Origin: Rotaria macrura
Taxonomy: Eukaryota > Rotifera > Eurotatoria > Philodinida > Philodinidae
Length of the DNA stretch: 64,000 nt
Reading direction: 5' to 3'
Assembly: GCA_900239685.1 (NCBI GenBank)
Contig: OENT01000639.1
Coordinates: 1-64,000, forward strand
Shown: positions 13,021-25,258 of the stretch, piece by piece
Layout of the letters: each line of letters opens with the position of its first letter
How positions within the stretch are numbered: the stretch's first letter is position 1
Notes under the pieces: generated by a model
The model's database searches: none
The model's input: the letters and a program-made list of their open reading frames with translations, nothing else
What the model was told of the DNA's origin: nothing
Translations under genes and position numbers: made by a program

Positions 13021-16000
13021 ATGTTAGCTCTAACTGTTGTTCTCATTGTGATTTCTACGTACCCTGCATTCTCATACACAAAATTAGTCACTGACAATGA
13101 TCTTTATGGAATAAAAGTTGCCCTAAATGATCGATTGTGGGTCAGTATCGACAATATGCTTACTAGTTGGTATATTTCTATACTTCAGAACAATGCCAGC
13201 AACCATTGTGGGATTGATTTTAATTACACAACATGCGATTTTGTCTATAGTGTTAGCTATTCCTGTTTCAAATGATATTTCATTCGTTTACAATTGCATT
13301 GATCAACAAGGACGTAATGTAATCGGCTCCTTCATTGGTACTGATTCGCGCACTTTTGAGTTATACGATGAACGCATTGTATACAACCATTCGACACAAG
13401 ATAATTATGTGATTGATTTAAATGAGCAAGGCACTGGTGTCTATGGCTTTGCCGATTACTTTATATTATACTGCGAATTAAAACCAACAAGAACATTAGT
13501 CGTATGGCCAAACACTCTCGGAATTTCGCCTCGAGCCGTCGATGTTGGCTCCAATCATGAATATGCTGTGGTGGTTGGATATTGTCAATCGACACCATCG
13601 TTCGCTTTCGAATGCGGATTTTTCATTCAATTGAATACCTCCAAATCTTGTCCGACCATCATAAATGATTTCGCTATTACTAATGTCTTACAATTTGCTT
13701 GGACAGACCCACGTTCCAATCATTTAGTCACAAATAGCCGAGTTTACACAGCACCACTAGTTCTGTCAGTGAGTGTAGCTTGGCAAACTGGGCACGTACT
13801 TATTGGTGTGCAATCACTCAATATTGTTTTTCTATACTCCTTAAATGATACTCAGAATCCGATTGGTACTCGGGAGAATGGCATTGGATTAATGGGCTAC
13901 GGGAAAAGCGTAGGTTGGTTGGATGGTTCTGGTAATAAAGCAGTGATTCTTGCAAATAGTTAGACATTTTCATCTTTTCAATGGATATCATCATCAATTC
14001 ATGTCTACGATATTCAATCTGATGGATTCTCCAATCGAACACAACCGATTCTTATTTATCCGAATAGCCAACAAGTTCTTCATCCATCAATCAGTCCATC
14101 TTTTCTGCGTCTCACTTGTTCACCTGATGGCAACTTGGGCATTTTCGATGAATTAGGTAATGTGATAGCCATACTCACTGTTCCTTCGGGCTACTATCCG
14201 AATACAAACACGACAATTTACACATCGATGGCTGCTCCTTGTATTCGTGGCACTTATCGAGATTATTCTGGCATTGAACTGTGCTATCCTTGCTCAGGAT
14301 CAGAAAACTGTTCATTGTGTACGTCAGAAAGTTCCTATTGTCCATATGGATCTGTGGGAGATATCTCGTACACTGTATTTGGATCAATTGAACAGGATCA
14401 AGCTTATCCTGTATCACCCGAGAACACTGTCTTTGATGATTTGCTTATGCAAAACATGTTCAGTTTCGATGTGCGATCTGTTCATTGTATACTCATATCA
14501 CCTCTCACATGGGTATTCCTTGTTACCTGCATCGGATTAGCTGTGGTGATTCTAATGGCATCATCAGAAAAACTATTTCCTACTCGACATGTATTACTCA
14601 ATCTATTCAACCAAGCCAAGCAATGGTTTCGAAGAATGGACCTTATCGGCGAAGGAGAAGTATTTTGTTTTTAATATTTTCAATCGGTCGGAATAAATTG
14701 AAAATCCCATGTTTGACCTTGTCAAATTCCATCATAGCTAAACTTCTGATCGTTCTGTTCGTTGATCTCTTTCATATATCAAGATAAAACATCGTATGGT
14801 TGATAAAGTCAAGAATTTGCCGTTATATGACCAACTGCTTCACGCGTAGCTGTTCGATGATTTCATTTCTGTCTCTATCAAAAGAAAAATACTTTTCAAA
14901 GCAAAAAACTCATTGGGTTATGTTTCCTCAAAAGTAAAACCTTGCGGACCGATGATGGCTCGCCAGCATATTTGTCCCTAAACCTATCTCTCGTCGCATT
15001 GTGACTCAGTAGCCTCTATTCATTTGTCAATTAATAGAAATCTCGTCATCATCACTGAAAATTTCATGTGTACAATCGTTTCGATCGACATGCCACTGAT
15101 ATTCTAATGCAAAACGTTTAGGGGGTTGAAAGAGATGTTTGTAGAAACAAAATAGCTGTCTGGATACTGTTTTTCTCCACATAGAATTGAGGAAGCGTTT
15201 TTCAATATGCATAAGTCTAGCAGAGAAGATCCCAAGATAATAAAGAAGAATACTTCTTTCATTTGATCTAAGATTGATGTTGAATACAAATTCTGTGAAT
15301 CTTGTCACATAGCCATGTTATATAGATTCAAACAGTCAGAACGTTAATTAAACGATGAAAAATACATCAATTCATCAAAATAAATACCGTATTTTTAGAT
15401 GTGAACTGTGTGTTTAAATTCTACTAATTGAAAATCAAACTCATTTCTTCTATTTGTATAATTTCCTGCACTCTGTCATCTTTCTTTAAATTATGAACAT
15501 CATAATGTTTGTTTCGCTTGAATTTACATTTTTTAATTATTGTTTAGATGTGGATTGGTGGCCTAGTTTCAGCTGCTATTATTGTCTTTGTTGTGTCAGC
15601 ATATTCCTTTTCGAATTCTTATTTGAATCAATATCCAATAGAGCATGTTACTCAAAATAGCTCATTTGCTTCTGATGTAACTTTGCGCAATGCGAAGTTT
15701 ACTACGACGATGCAAAACACATGGAATTCTCGACGCCCTCAAGACGAAAGTCAGCCTATGTTCGATTTACTTAATGCTCAACCTTTTTCACTCAACATTG
15801 ATCTTGTACAAACGGCATTCAATTGCCAAGATTCTCTGCATGTCCGACGACTCATTGGTTATAACACAATCGAACTACCTATTAATCGATGTCAAAACAA
15901 TTACAATGATACTACTTTAAGCTTATCTATTTTACTACCAGTACATACTATTAGTGTTCAGCTCATATTGCCAGGAGTGAAGACCATTGGAGCAATTCGA

Positions 16001-16871
16001 CTTGGTCTTAGTGGACCTTCGGCCATGATAGAAGAAGATCGGTAAGAGATATGTTGAGCATTGAGAATTTATCATTCATACATGTTGTTCAAATAGAAAC
16101 GAGATTAAAAGTTAATCCTGGTCAGGGACCAGGACAGTTGCCTGAATCGTACACACAATTGTTTTTTTCTCTTTTAACGACAGAAGCTAACGCGACTTGA
16201 CAGACAGATACTTTTTATGGTCATTTTTCTTACTGTGAAACGTATTGAAAATAAATTTTGGTCTTATACTTTCCAGGTACACACTAATGGAGCTCAACTT
16301 CGCTTCAACATTTGTTTCATCATCAATGGATCAAGTTCTCGCACAATCAACTGCTTTTCCTATTCAATTAACTCAAATTATAAATGAAAGTGCGCCTTTG
16401 AAACTTGATGGATTATCTACATTTAGTGGCATTTGGACGTATGCATTCAGTGTCGAAACTAGTGAGCTCTTTCAAAGTGAAAACCAGTATACATTCTTTT
16501 ATCGACCTCAGACCAATATTAGCGTTACAATTGGGCAGAATATATTCTATATAAAAAATTTACAACAGCCGATTGCTCGAGAAACGGAAGTGATCTTCCA
16601 TAATCTTCTTTTCACAATTGTTATATTAGAAGTGTTTGGTCTGCTGTTTCTCGTTATCAAATTGCTACTTGCTCCAATGTGTCGTGTAATTTTCATTTTG
16701 TCACAACGGTTTCTTGGGAAAAATAATCAACTGAATCCAACTGGTGATTTGGCTATGGTAATTGCTAAAAATAAGGATCCTCCGAACTTAAACAAACGAA
16801 TTTCTATCAAGGCACAGCCGACCCGTAAGGTCTCCATTGATAGGTACGCTGAATCGGTTAGCCATGCATAA
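13021..16871 (+). pseudogene. Large secreted/membrane protein gene, probably damaged; rotifer-type, function unknown
   Basis: The start at 13021 gives a signal peptide (MLALTVVLIVISTYPAFSYT). The ectodomain has many N-glycosylation sites and a cysteine-rich stretch (14220-14350). Membrane segments occur at about 14505-14570, 15550-15605 and 16608-16680. Introns that fit are 13141-13188 (48 nt), 14660-15547 (888 nt, phase 0) and 16042-16276 (235 nt, phase 2). The gene ends at 16871 with a basic cytoplasmic tail. Two features look like damage. The reading frame changes near 13250-13265 without a convincing intron, and a TAG at 13961-13963 interrupts otherwise continuous coding on both sides. 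A 54-nt in-frame intron (13910-13963) could remove the TAG, but it would also remove sequence that reads as good protein (GYGKS before it, VGWLDGSGNKAVILANS inside it). I do not recognise a named family. Confidence 0.6.
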
Positions 16872-17587
16872 ATCATATTGTATGAGAGGCTGATAAACAT
16901 TGTTTATTTTATCTTATATCGAACAGAGTGAATCATATTTAATCATCAATAAAAACTAGCTACCACGAAAATATGACACTTTTGGGAGACTTATATAAGC
17001 TTTCGTAGAAAATGTACAAGGGGCACACTAACAATGCTATGTCGTGACTACATCACAGACCCCAGCAACTATAGGAGCAAAACCAACAGTACTGAATATA
17101 TTTCCATAATGAAACCAGTAGAGTAAACCAAAAGATGATCGTTCAGGTTTTCTTATTAACGTGGAAATAAGTTTATTAATCAATTTGTTTGTTTCACTCC
17201 GGATCGAGTGTGTTGTATACAAGATGTTTCAGCGTCCTTCACCATAATTCTTCTCATCTGATGAGTTGCCCTTTACTTTCTGTTTTTACATCATTGTTCT
17301 TCTCCTTTTGTCTTCATACTATTGTCTTTTCTTTATGTCTTTTCCTTGACTTCCTGCTCTATTCTTTCATGCTGTCTTCGTCTCTTTCCTGGTTAAGTAT
17401 AACAAAATGCGCTTCACTTTAAAAGACCAGAGTGATGATATGAAAAAATCAAATAAAGCGGGATATCATCAGTACAAGTATTTTTTAATCGAAAATCGTC
17501 ACAATTAACGACTTTGGCTCTCTGAATCACTGTTTTTCCACACCGTTCCCTACATCGTCTCACTCTGTCTTCTGGATGACGATTCTC
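16872..17587. other. Intergenic, no gene seen
   Basis: Downstream sequence of the membrane-protein gene. From about 17200 base composition shifts to C/T-rich, leading into the fossil retroelement. Confidence 0.4.
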
Positions 17588-19145
17588 ATGACTCAGCCAC
17601 AGCTCCTCGATTTCCCTCAGCTCGGACTGCAAATACAAATGTCCTCTATACGCGAGAAGACTCAACAAGAGCTGGGTACCCTCGAAGCAAAGCTAACCAC
17701 TTCTTTCGTCTCAAAAGATAACCTATGTTCTTAAGTCTTCGAAAATATCCACTCAATCCATACTGGCTTAAATGAACTCAAAATTCTTCATAATACTCGT
17801 CTCACTTCCTATCACCTCCACTTGATCATCCTTCTCCTAACACTAATTCCTTTCCTACTGATATTCGCCTTTCTCTCGCATCACTACCATTCATTAACAG
17901 TTCTCTCTAACCACCTGCAGTTGCCTACAACATTCTCTACAACTAACCAAAACGAATGCTCTTCCTCCCAATACGTGGTTACCTACTTTCTCTGGTATAT
18001 CTAAAACGAATGCCCCTGTTAATTTTTACTCCACACTATCGAATACCTCTGCACTGTCAACGACCGATCTCACGACACTCTTCTTCGTAGTTCTCAGTTT
18101 CTCAAAGAGGATGCCATCGAGTGGTACCGCCAACTTCATCTTATTAATCGTACTCGAACCGACTCGTATCAACTATTCTTCGGCTCCTCTCCCAGTGCCA
18201 CTTACCCATTAGGGCTGCACAGTAGGAACAAGAATGTAGAGATTGTGGCCAGCAAGAGAATGAAACCTTCAGCTAATTTGTCGTGTATCTCTGCTCTCGT
18301 TGAGTGGAACAAAAACCAGACAAAAAGGAGGTTGATGTTACGAAACCTTTGCTTTTTGTAAAATGCGCCCCGATCTGTTGACTCTTGTGACATTTCCCAA
18401 ATTTTCTTCTCTCTATGCCTTCATCCTTGAACCCCGAAATGTGGAAAAAACTCTCTTCCTCTGCAACAAGAACAGCGCCTAGGAGAAATTCTCTAGCTCA
18501 AATCTAACTTCATAGGCAAATAAGCCCCTAGACTTTATCCACTTGCCCAGTGGCCCGCAGCCATGGCACCACCTAAATCCTCGCCAAATTTTGTTGTTGT
18601 TGTTACGGCACTGGTCATTAATTTGCGGAATTCCCCTAACTTACGTTAGATAAAGCTCCGAACCATCATCCTTTACTAACCCTGCTCTACTGCGTCGCTC
18701 AAAAACTTGTAATGAGTTTTCGTGGGGTGGAAATCCCATAACTTCTTCTTTTTCTCGCCTAGTACTATCCATCATTATTCGCAACATCGCTACTTCTTTC
18801 CAACAGCCTGTTACTGCTTGCTCTCAACTTGACTCTCTGCTAATAGTCTTCCTAATTGATTCTGGTTCTTTCCTCCCTCATTCAATCGATGTGCACATGA
18901 CTCTTTCTTGCCACTAACGTGGCCCATCTTTACCCTTACGTCTTGCTAATCAATCTCCCCTCCTCCTTCATTCGGACATTACGTGTTCCAATAACATTTC
19001 AAAGGATGAATTGTTGGCTCGCTGTCTACATTGTACCTGATCTCTGCCGACCCTTTATCATTTGCAGTAACTTCATTCGTTCGCACAATTTTCAAATTGA
19101 CGGCGCTTACGAGAGCATGGCAAATATATATTTCCAAGACATTTA
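17588..19145 (+). mobile_element. Fossil LTR-retrotransposon fragment (gag and protease region)
   Basis: This is a decayed piece of an LTR retroelement, probably of the Ty3/gypsy group. A gag-like start near 17588, a gag-type motif around 18100-18170 (LKEDAIEWYRQL) and an aspartic-protease-like LIDSGS signature near 18850 lie in order on the plus strand. Base composition is richer in C than the surroundings. The copy is clearly broken, with many breaks (roughly ten or more). I saw no terminal repeats and no reverse transcriptase. It looks old. The family assignment is an inference from short motifs. Confidence 0.45.
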
Positions 19146-19178
19146 AAATGTGCTACATGCCATAATTAATTCGTAGCA

Positions 19179-20733
19179 CACTGAAAGAAAAAAAGGTGCC
19201 ACACGAAACCCTAAAGGGGTCCGACTTTTGCAACGAAATCGAAACCCTTTCAGGTTTCGTAAAAAGTCTTAATTTTCAATAGCTGATAGCGAGACTTTCG
19301 TACTTGGAGTTATTTACAATTTCCGATTTAACTTTGAATGTAAGTTTCGCCAAATGCTGTGCTCTATTCCGGAAACATTTTTCCACTAGCCTTCAATGCT
19401 AAAATCTTCCACTTTCAAAACAACGAGTCAGGTTTTGTGGAAATCGGCAGAAAAGTAAGAGCGAATCACTGTATCCTATAGCGAAACACATGACATCGCT
19501 GGAACATGGAAGCAATAGTTCGATCACAAACGTTCCCAAGTTTTTTCCCACGATTTGTGCCGCTTCTTGGGAAAAGACACCAACTTACTCGGAATTGAGT
19601 AGAAAAAAATCAGGAACGCTTGCTGGCAGGAGACTACTTCCATGATAGAGCAACGCCATGTGCATTTCTACAGAATACCACAATTTCCAGACAATTTTTC
19701 TGCTAGTTCCTTCAGGTTCCGATCGACAAAACGATCGACATGGGATGTGTGATCTATTTAGAAAAGAACATTTCATCCTATTGCAACTTCTAAAATCAAA
19801 CTTACCATTCTTATTTGTTCATCTGGCAACTGATCTAGATACAACTAAAATATTTCATCAGGTTTTAACTATCGAAATCGAACTCACCATTATTATCTGC
19901 TCATCTGATAGCCGATCTAACTAGAGATGGAGTATTTCATCGAGGAACGGGTACCGATATCGGAGCGACTGAATCAACAGCTCCACCAATTATCAGCAAA
20001 TAAGGTTTTCAAGAGAAAAACCGAAATTTTAAAATGTTTGAGTAAAGCAAGTCGGGATCAGGGAATCTGAATCTGATACAGGAATTTTTACTATTTTCAA
20101 TTTTACTCTTTTTTTAAAAATCTATCTCTGAATGCAGAAACAGGTTTCGTGAGGAAAAAAATAATTTCGATGAAACACTTCAAATTTTCGTGGAAAACAA
20201 TTTTTTTCTCGAAAAATATAAACTGACAATCGTGAAAATAGGGCTTTCATAAATGGATTCCCTGAGCCTGATATACTTCAGTCGAACTTTGTAGAATTTC
20301 GTAATTTCCATAAAACCTTTTTTGATGCTTATTAGAGGAGTGGCTCAACCCATCACTCCGTTACCCAGTAGCTGGTAGTGGCCTGTCACCTTAAGCACGT
20401 AACTGGTAAAGGAGAAGTTACCAGCTACTTGGAAACATAATGACTTGGGAATGGTAAATTCGTAACCCTAATTCTGCACGAAGCATATTTACAAAAATGT
20501 TTTGTATACGAAACTCAAAACGGGTTTTGCAACAAACCTTAGGGGTAAAGCAAAAGTCAAACGGTTCAGGACGAAACATTTTATACATTTTAAAACTCTA
20601 TAAAGAATTTTACAAAACCTTGGATATTGCTGAACCTCTTACAGGTTTCGTATGATCTACGGACACTTTTATAGTTTAGTAAAACTTGTCGAAGCCTCAT
20701 AAGTTTCGTGAGACACCTTATTTTTTTTCAGTG
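19179..20733. mobile_element. Non-autonomous DNA element, 1.55 kb, ends CACTGAAA
   Basis: The two ends form a terminal inverted repeat that matches at about 27 of 31 positions. It starts CACTGAAA, then an A-rich tract, then AGGTG and CACGAAAC. Many internal copies of GTTTCGTAAA-type words occur in both orientations, which resembles subterminal transposase-binding repeats. No long frame is present, so it depends on a transposase elsewhere. I could not define a target duplication. The miniature element at 50094-50404 shares the CACTGAAAAA end. Confidence 0.65.
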
Positions 20734-21767
20734 CATGAAGATGTATATTCAAGCTTCGTTTTGTTGTTTAGGTTTTTATCAATTAATAAGAAAGATTTTA
20801 ATATGTACTGTGTGAGTCGTTTATATATTAGTATGAATTCTCTGAAAAAATATATAAGTATGCATTCCTAGTATATAGATATAGTGGGTTGGGTTGGGTG
20901 TGGTTTATGTATGAAGGAATGGAACACCCTCACACCTTTATCTGGTGGGGTCTTTTCTCAAACTGGAAAAAGGTTCAACTGACTTAGCTAGCAACTCAGA
21001 TTGTTACCAACAGGCACGATTACAAACTCACATGGTTATGTATCAGTTGTTTATAGATTGGTTGGCTTTAAAAGTATTTCAAATATAGAATGAACCACAT
21101 GGGGCCAAATAGTTTTCGGTCAAAATATTTTGTGTGTGAAATAGCCATCGGTGAAAGTCATCGTCTGCGAGAAAATTCGACGAGAATAGTCTAATTCATA
21201 ACAACTTCTCAGGGGGACTAGGGGTGGTTCAAACTCATAATGTTTGGATTCGGTGAGTTTGATCAACGGAGTTTGGGTTTGGGTCATGCCGAAGCGTGAC
21301 AGGGTTACAGTTAGTTAGTAACATTGAAGTACATTTGCAAAATATAGTACTCATGTATTGTTCGTGCTTCTCATTTTTTATAAAAACAAAAATCAATGTT
21401 TTTGAAAGTAAACTATTGACATCTTCCTGGTGAGTAAAAGCGATGCTGTGACGTGAAACTAATTATCCTTGATTATGTATTCATTTTTTCTAAAGTACAG
21501 TGCTCAATTATGTTGGTATTATCATCAACCAAATACTTCTGATGGAATTTAATTAAAGCAATTTATTTTGCTTTTGGCTCGAGAGTTCTTCGATATCACG
21601 TACTCATTTCTCTGTGAACTAGATCATTACTGCAAACGGATCATGTCATAACAGTTGTAGCTTTTATTACAAAGGTTGACACACATTTATTTATACATGG
21701 ATTACGATTTGAAAATGTATCATAAGCAAAAAGAATAAATAGTGCCTAAAATTGCTTACTGCTTTTA
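20734..21767. other. Intergenic, no gene seen
   Basis: A short G/T-rich tract (GGGTTGGGTTGGGTGTGG around 20885) is the only distinctive item. It is too short to call a telomere repeat. Confidence 0.35.
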
Positions 21768-23647
21768 TTGATCAGTATAAGAATTTTCATCATATCTAAG
21801 AAATTTTCGCTACCACTCTTTCCGATATTTTCGATGGGAACTGATAGAGAACTTTTAGAACAGGCAAGTTCATTTAATTTGGAAAATTTAGAACAATGTC
21901 TTCGTTACGAATCTGATATGAATAGTATTTTTATTAGCAAAGTTGAATCAACAAAAGGGTTATGTGAATGGACACGATCAGTTTTACTTTAATTGTGAGA
22001 TTGTGTGTGCTACCAGTAGTTCTAGGATTTTGTTCATTTCATTGATATCTAGGAGTCATTTCACAAGTGGTTCCATATACGTGCATTGGAAAGAAGCAAG
22101 CAGTTTGAAAAACATTAATCTATTTGATTTAATTGTTGGTCTAAGTGGTATGAATACTTTTATTAAACTCCCAATGTATCAATGTTCTATAGGTTATAGA
22201 TAAAAGAAGTTTAATAAACATTGTTCAGTCTTGTCGTCAGACCTTTGCAAGTCTTTTCCTCGAGACTGATGCTAATGATGAAAATAAATTAGTTATTCAT
22301 GATATCACCGGCGCAGGTTTACACAAAGAATTATTCACTGGAAGCAAATTCTTGCTCATACACGAAACTGATTCTAATTTAACCAAATTAAGATTCTATC
22401 AAGATGGTAAAAACTTTATTCTATTTGCTTTATGAATTCCCTCAACATCTATCCGCATACTACACGTAGGTAAAAGTTTGTCGGTGCAATGTTTTTAATT
22501 CTCCAAGAATAAAGGTTAGCAATCGTATCTAACTACAAGATATAGAGATAATTATATTGCTGAAAAATACATATGTGAATCGCATTATAATTTATTTTAC
22601 CTGTTACTTGATTATAGAATTCCAATTTTGAATAAAAACATTCGAAATTCTATACAAACAGAAAGATTATAGTATAATGATACTATTATTCATTCTTATT
22701 CAATTACATGTTTCTGTAGGTGATTTTTAATAATATAACTCGATTGTTGGAAGATAAATTAACAATTTAGATATTTTTTTCATTATACGATACTCAATTG
22801 ATACATCAAATATTGTTGGTAGTAAAAACAATTATGAAAGATTGTCGAGAGCCAGTTTTGGTACAATAGACTTCAGTAATAAAAAGATCATCAAGAAAAT
22901 ATATTGGTGTCGCATATCTATATATTAAAAGCGCTTTTCCTAAAATGCAAATAGATAAACCTATTTATCGGAACTATTTATCGTTACAGAATATCATAAA
23001 AAGAAGTTAACATTCATTGTTTGCCATTGTGATATTCGTGTAGCATTTGTTGAGAGAATAAAGATCTTTTTTTACTATCTGCGATTGTTTTTTTTACGAA
23101 GATTTTGTTTTACTGATTCTCGTATAAATTTCTGTATTCTTCGTCACCATGGTGACCTCTTCGATAGAAAAATCCAAAGTAATTGTAAGCTGAAGGTGCC
23201 CGTGTAGTTTAACAACGTTCAACTGATATTGAAAGTACTGTCGCTTTGTCGATTATATAGAACATTTGGAAGGGATTGAAGCTCTGGATTTTGTATAACA
23301 AATAGTGTGAATAAAATTCAATAAAATATTCACTAACTAAAAACCACCTTAATTACCTTGCTGAAACGTATGATATATGCACAGACAAATATTTTTTAAT
23401 TTAGGCCTAATGGGTAGTTTCTCAAATCGATCGCTTCTTTTAAAATTTTGCAATAACTGACGGCTTTATGAGCCCTTATAGTATAATGAGAACGCGTAAA
23501 AGGTAGAGAGAAAAAAACACAGAAGAAAGACAACAAATATAGATAGATATACGGAGACAAGCTGCAATAGGCAAGACACACCAGACAAACATATAAAATA
23601 CGTATTGGACAGGCCACGGATAGAAAGGAAAGGAAAAATGAACGACA

Positions 23648-24603
23648 TCAGAAAAGAGACGCCAGTGATAAGAGATTATAAGCAATAACAAAAATTATCA
23701 CCGTGATGATAACGTCATCGCGAACCGGGAAAATTAGGGAGAGAGAAAAATCAAGAAAAGTGAAGGGAATCGATGAAGAATAGAGAGGAGACTTAAAAAA
23801 GGGTCTCAGGGAAGTCACTGAGGAGATCAATCTGATCAAGCTCATAGTATGGGCAAGAGAATGTGCGGGGGAGTAATCCGCTAAGTATTTTAGAATTTGC
23901 TCCACATAATGCTTGGATACTCTGAGCCCCTTGATGGAGAATTCCTTTGCTCTCCATGACTCACAAAATTCATTGAAACACGCTCTTTCGAAAAGCAGTT
24001 CACCGTCGACAGAGTCAGAAAGCGCGATCAGATATTTGCACAAGTACTTCACTCATGTATCAGTTAAAGAAAACTTGTTGAACGCGTATCCTACGAAATA
24101 GTCGCTCCCCCCCCCCCTCCTCGACAATACAACGTGTTTTTCAAACACGTTAAGTAGAAGTGGTCCAGTCTTCTGTATTGCTTTTCCGCAAAAAGCGGAA
24201 AAACTGGATGCAACCAGGTAAAAATCGGTAATATATAAGACGAGAATAGAGCTCTTCTGAGGATAGAAGAAGTGCTGCCCTCAAATCTAAACGAATTTAT
24301 TATGGCTAACCGTTGTCGAATTTTAGTCATGGACCTAAATATCATCTTGTCCCACCCAATTTTGGATGAGAGCCAATAACCTAAGTATTTGAATTCATTC
24401 GTCCAACCTATTTTATTATTATTAAAATCTAACTGAAAGGGTGAGGAGCCAATTGCTCTGGCGCTCCAGAGACCGACCGTTTTGTTATAGTTAATCGGCT
24501 GGGATATGATTAAACAATAAAATCGATCGCTTTTATGTGAAGCTATTCCCGGTTTTTCTGAATCATCAAAAACGACGGGGATGTACGAGTTTCTATAAAA
24601 CAT
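23648..24603 (-). mobile_element. LINE (non-LTR retrotransposon) 3' fragment
   Basis: The minus-strand frame 24603-24091 carries the reverse-transcriptase connection region. The YLG block (WTNEFKYLGYWLS) is followed by a helical thumb with RRALFSSYILPIFTW, as in non-LTR elements. Downstream, to about 23650, a second frame (CFNEFCESWRAKEF) looks like the C-terminal end in a shifted frame. A poly-C run at 24109-24117 sits at the shift. The 5' part with the catalytic YADD motif is missing, so this is a truncated, inactive copy, as is usual for LINEs. Confidence 0.7.
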
Positions 24604-24870
24604 TCTCGTTTCTCACTATGCTTGCTGCATGTAACGGTGGCTCACAGCACTTTTTGTTGGCCCACTACACTGTCCAAGATATCAGGCGGTTGTAGCAATC
24701 GTTTTTGATACGCTTTTACTGAAAATAATTTCATTCCTTATGACTTAATAAAGAAATTTGATCTATTATTACCATCATTGCAGCAAATATCTGTTGTTCT
24801 TCATTTGATTGGACGAGTAGTTTATACGTTTATTGATTCATTAGGCAATTATGAAGTGCAAAGATACTAC

Positions 24871-25258
24871 GCTAACCCCCCCCCCCCCACGTACAATAAA
24901 AGACCCCGGGTCTTCTATTATGTTCCAGCGTAAAAATTTTCCCTTGGTGTCTTCTATTAAGAACCAAATTTTTTCTCAATATTTGATTAGAAAGGTTTCC
25001 CAGAAAACTAAGGCGATTTTCAGGATTCCCATCTGGATTTTCAGGGTTTTAAGGGTATCATTATTATTATGAACACATTCTCTTAATATTTACAACTGAA
25101 AACCCTAAGAATCAAGCATATTTTGATGGAAAAACACTAATTTAATTAAAGGGGGATCTTCTATTACGTCGGACGAAATTTTTCTCCAGAGCGGTCTTCT
25201 ATTATAGGAGGGTTTTGTAATATGGAGGGGTCTTCTATTATACGGGGGAGGGGTTTGC
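24871..25258. mobile_element. Miniature inverted-repeat element with TCTTCTATTAT words
   Basis: The left end reads GCTAACCCC then poly-C, and AATAAAAGACCCC. The inverted right end reads GCAAACCCCTCCCCC and AATAGAAGACCCC. The phrase TCTTCTATTA recurs at least four times inside. There is no coding frame. It lies directly against a protein-like stretch ending near 24870, so it may have interrupted an exon. Confidence 0.6.

Noticed and set aside
20885-20905. Telomere-like GGGTTGGGTTGGG tract
   Set aside because: Only two to three units, and not at a contig end.
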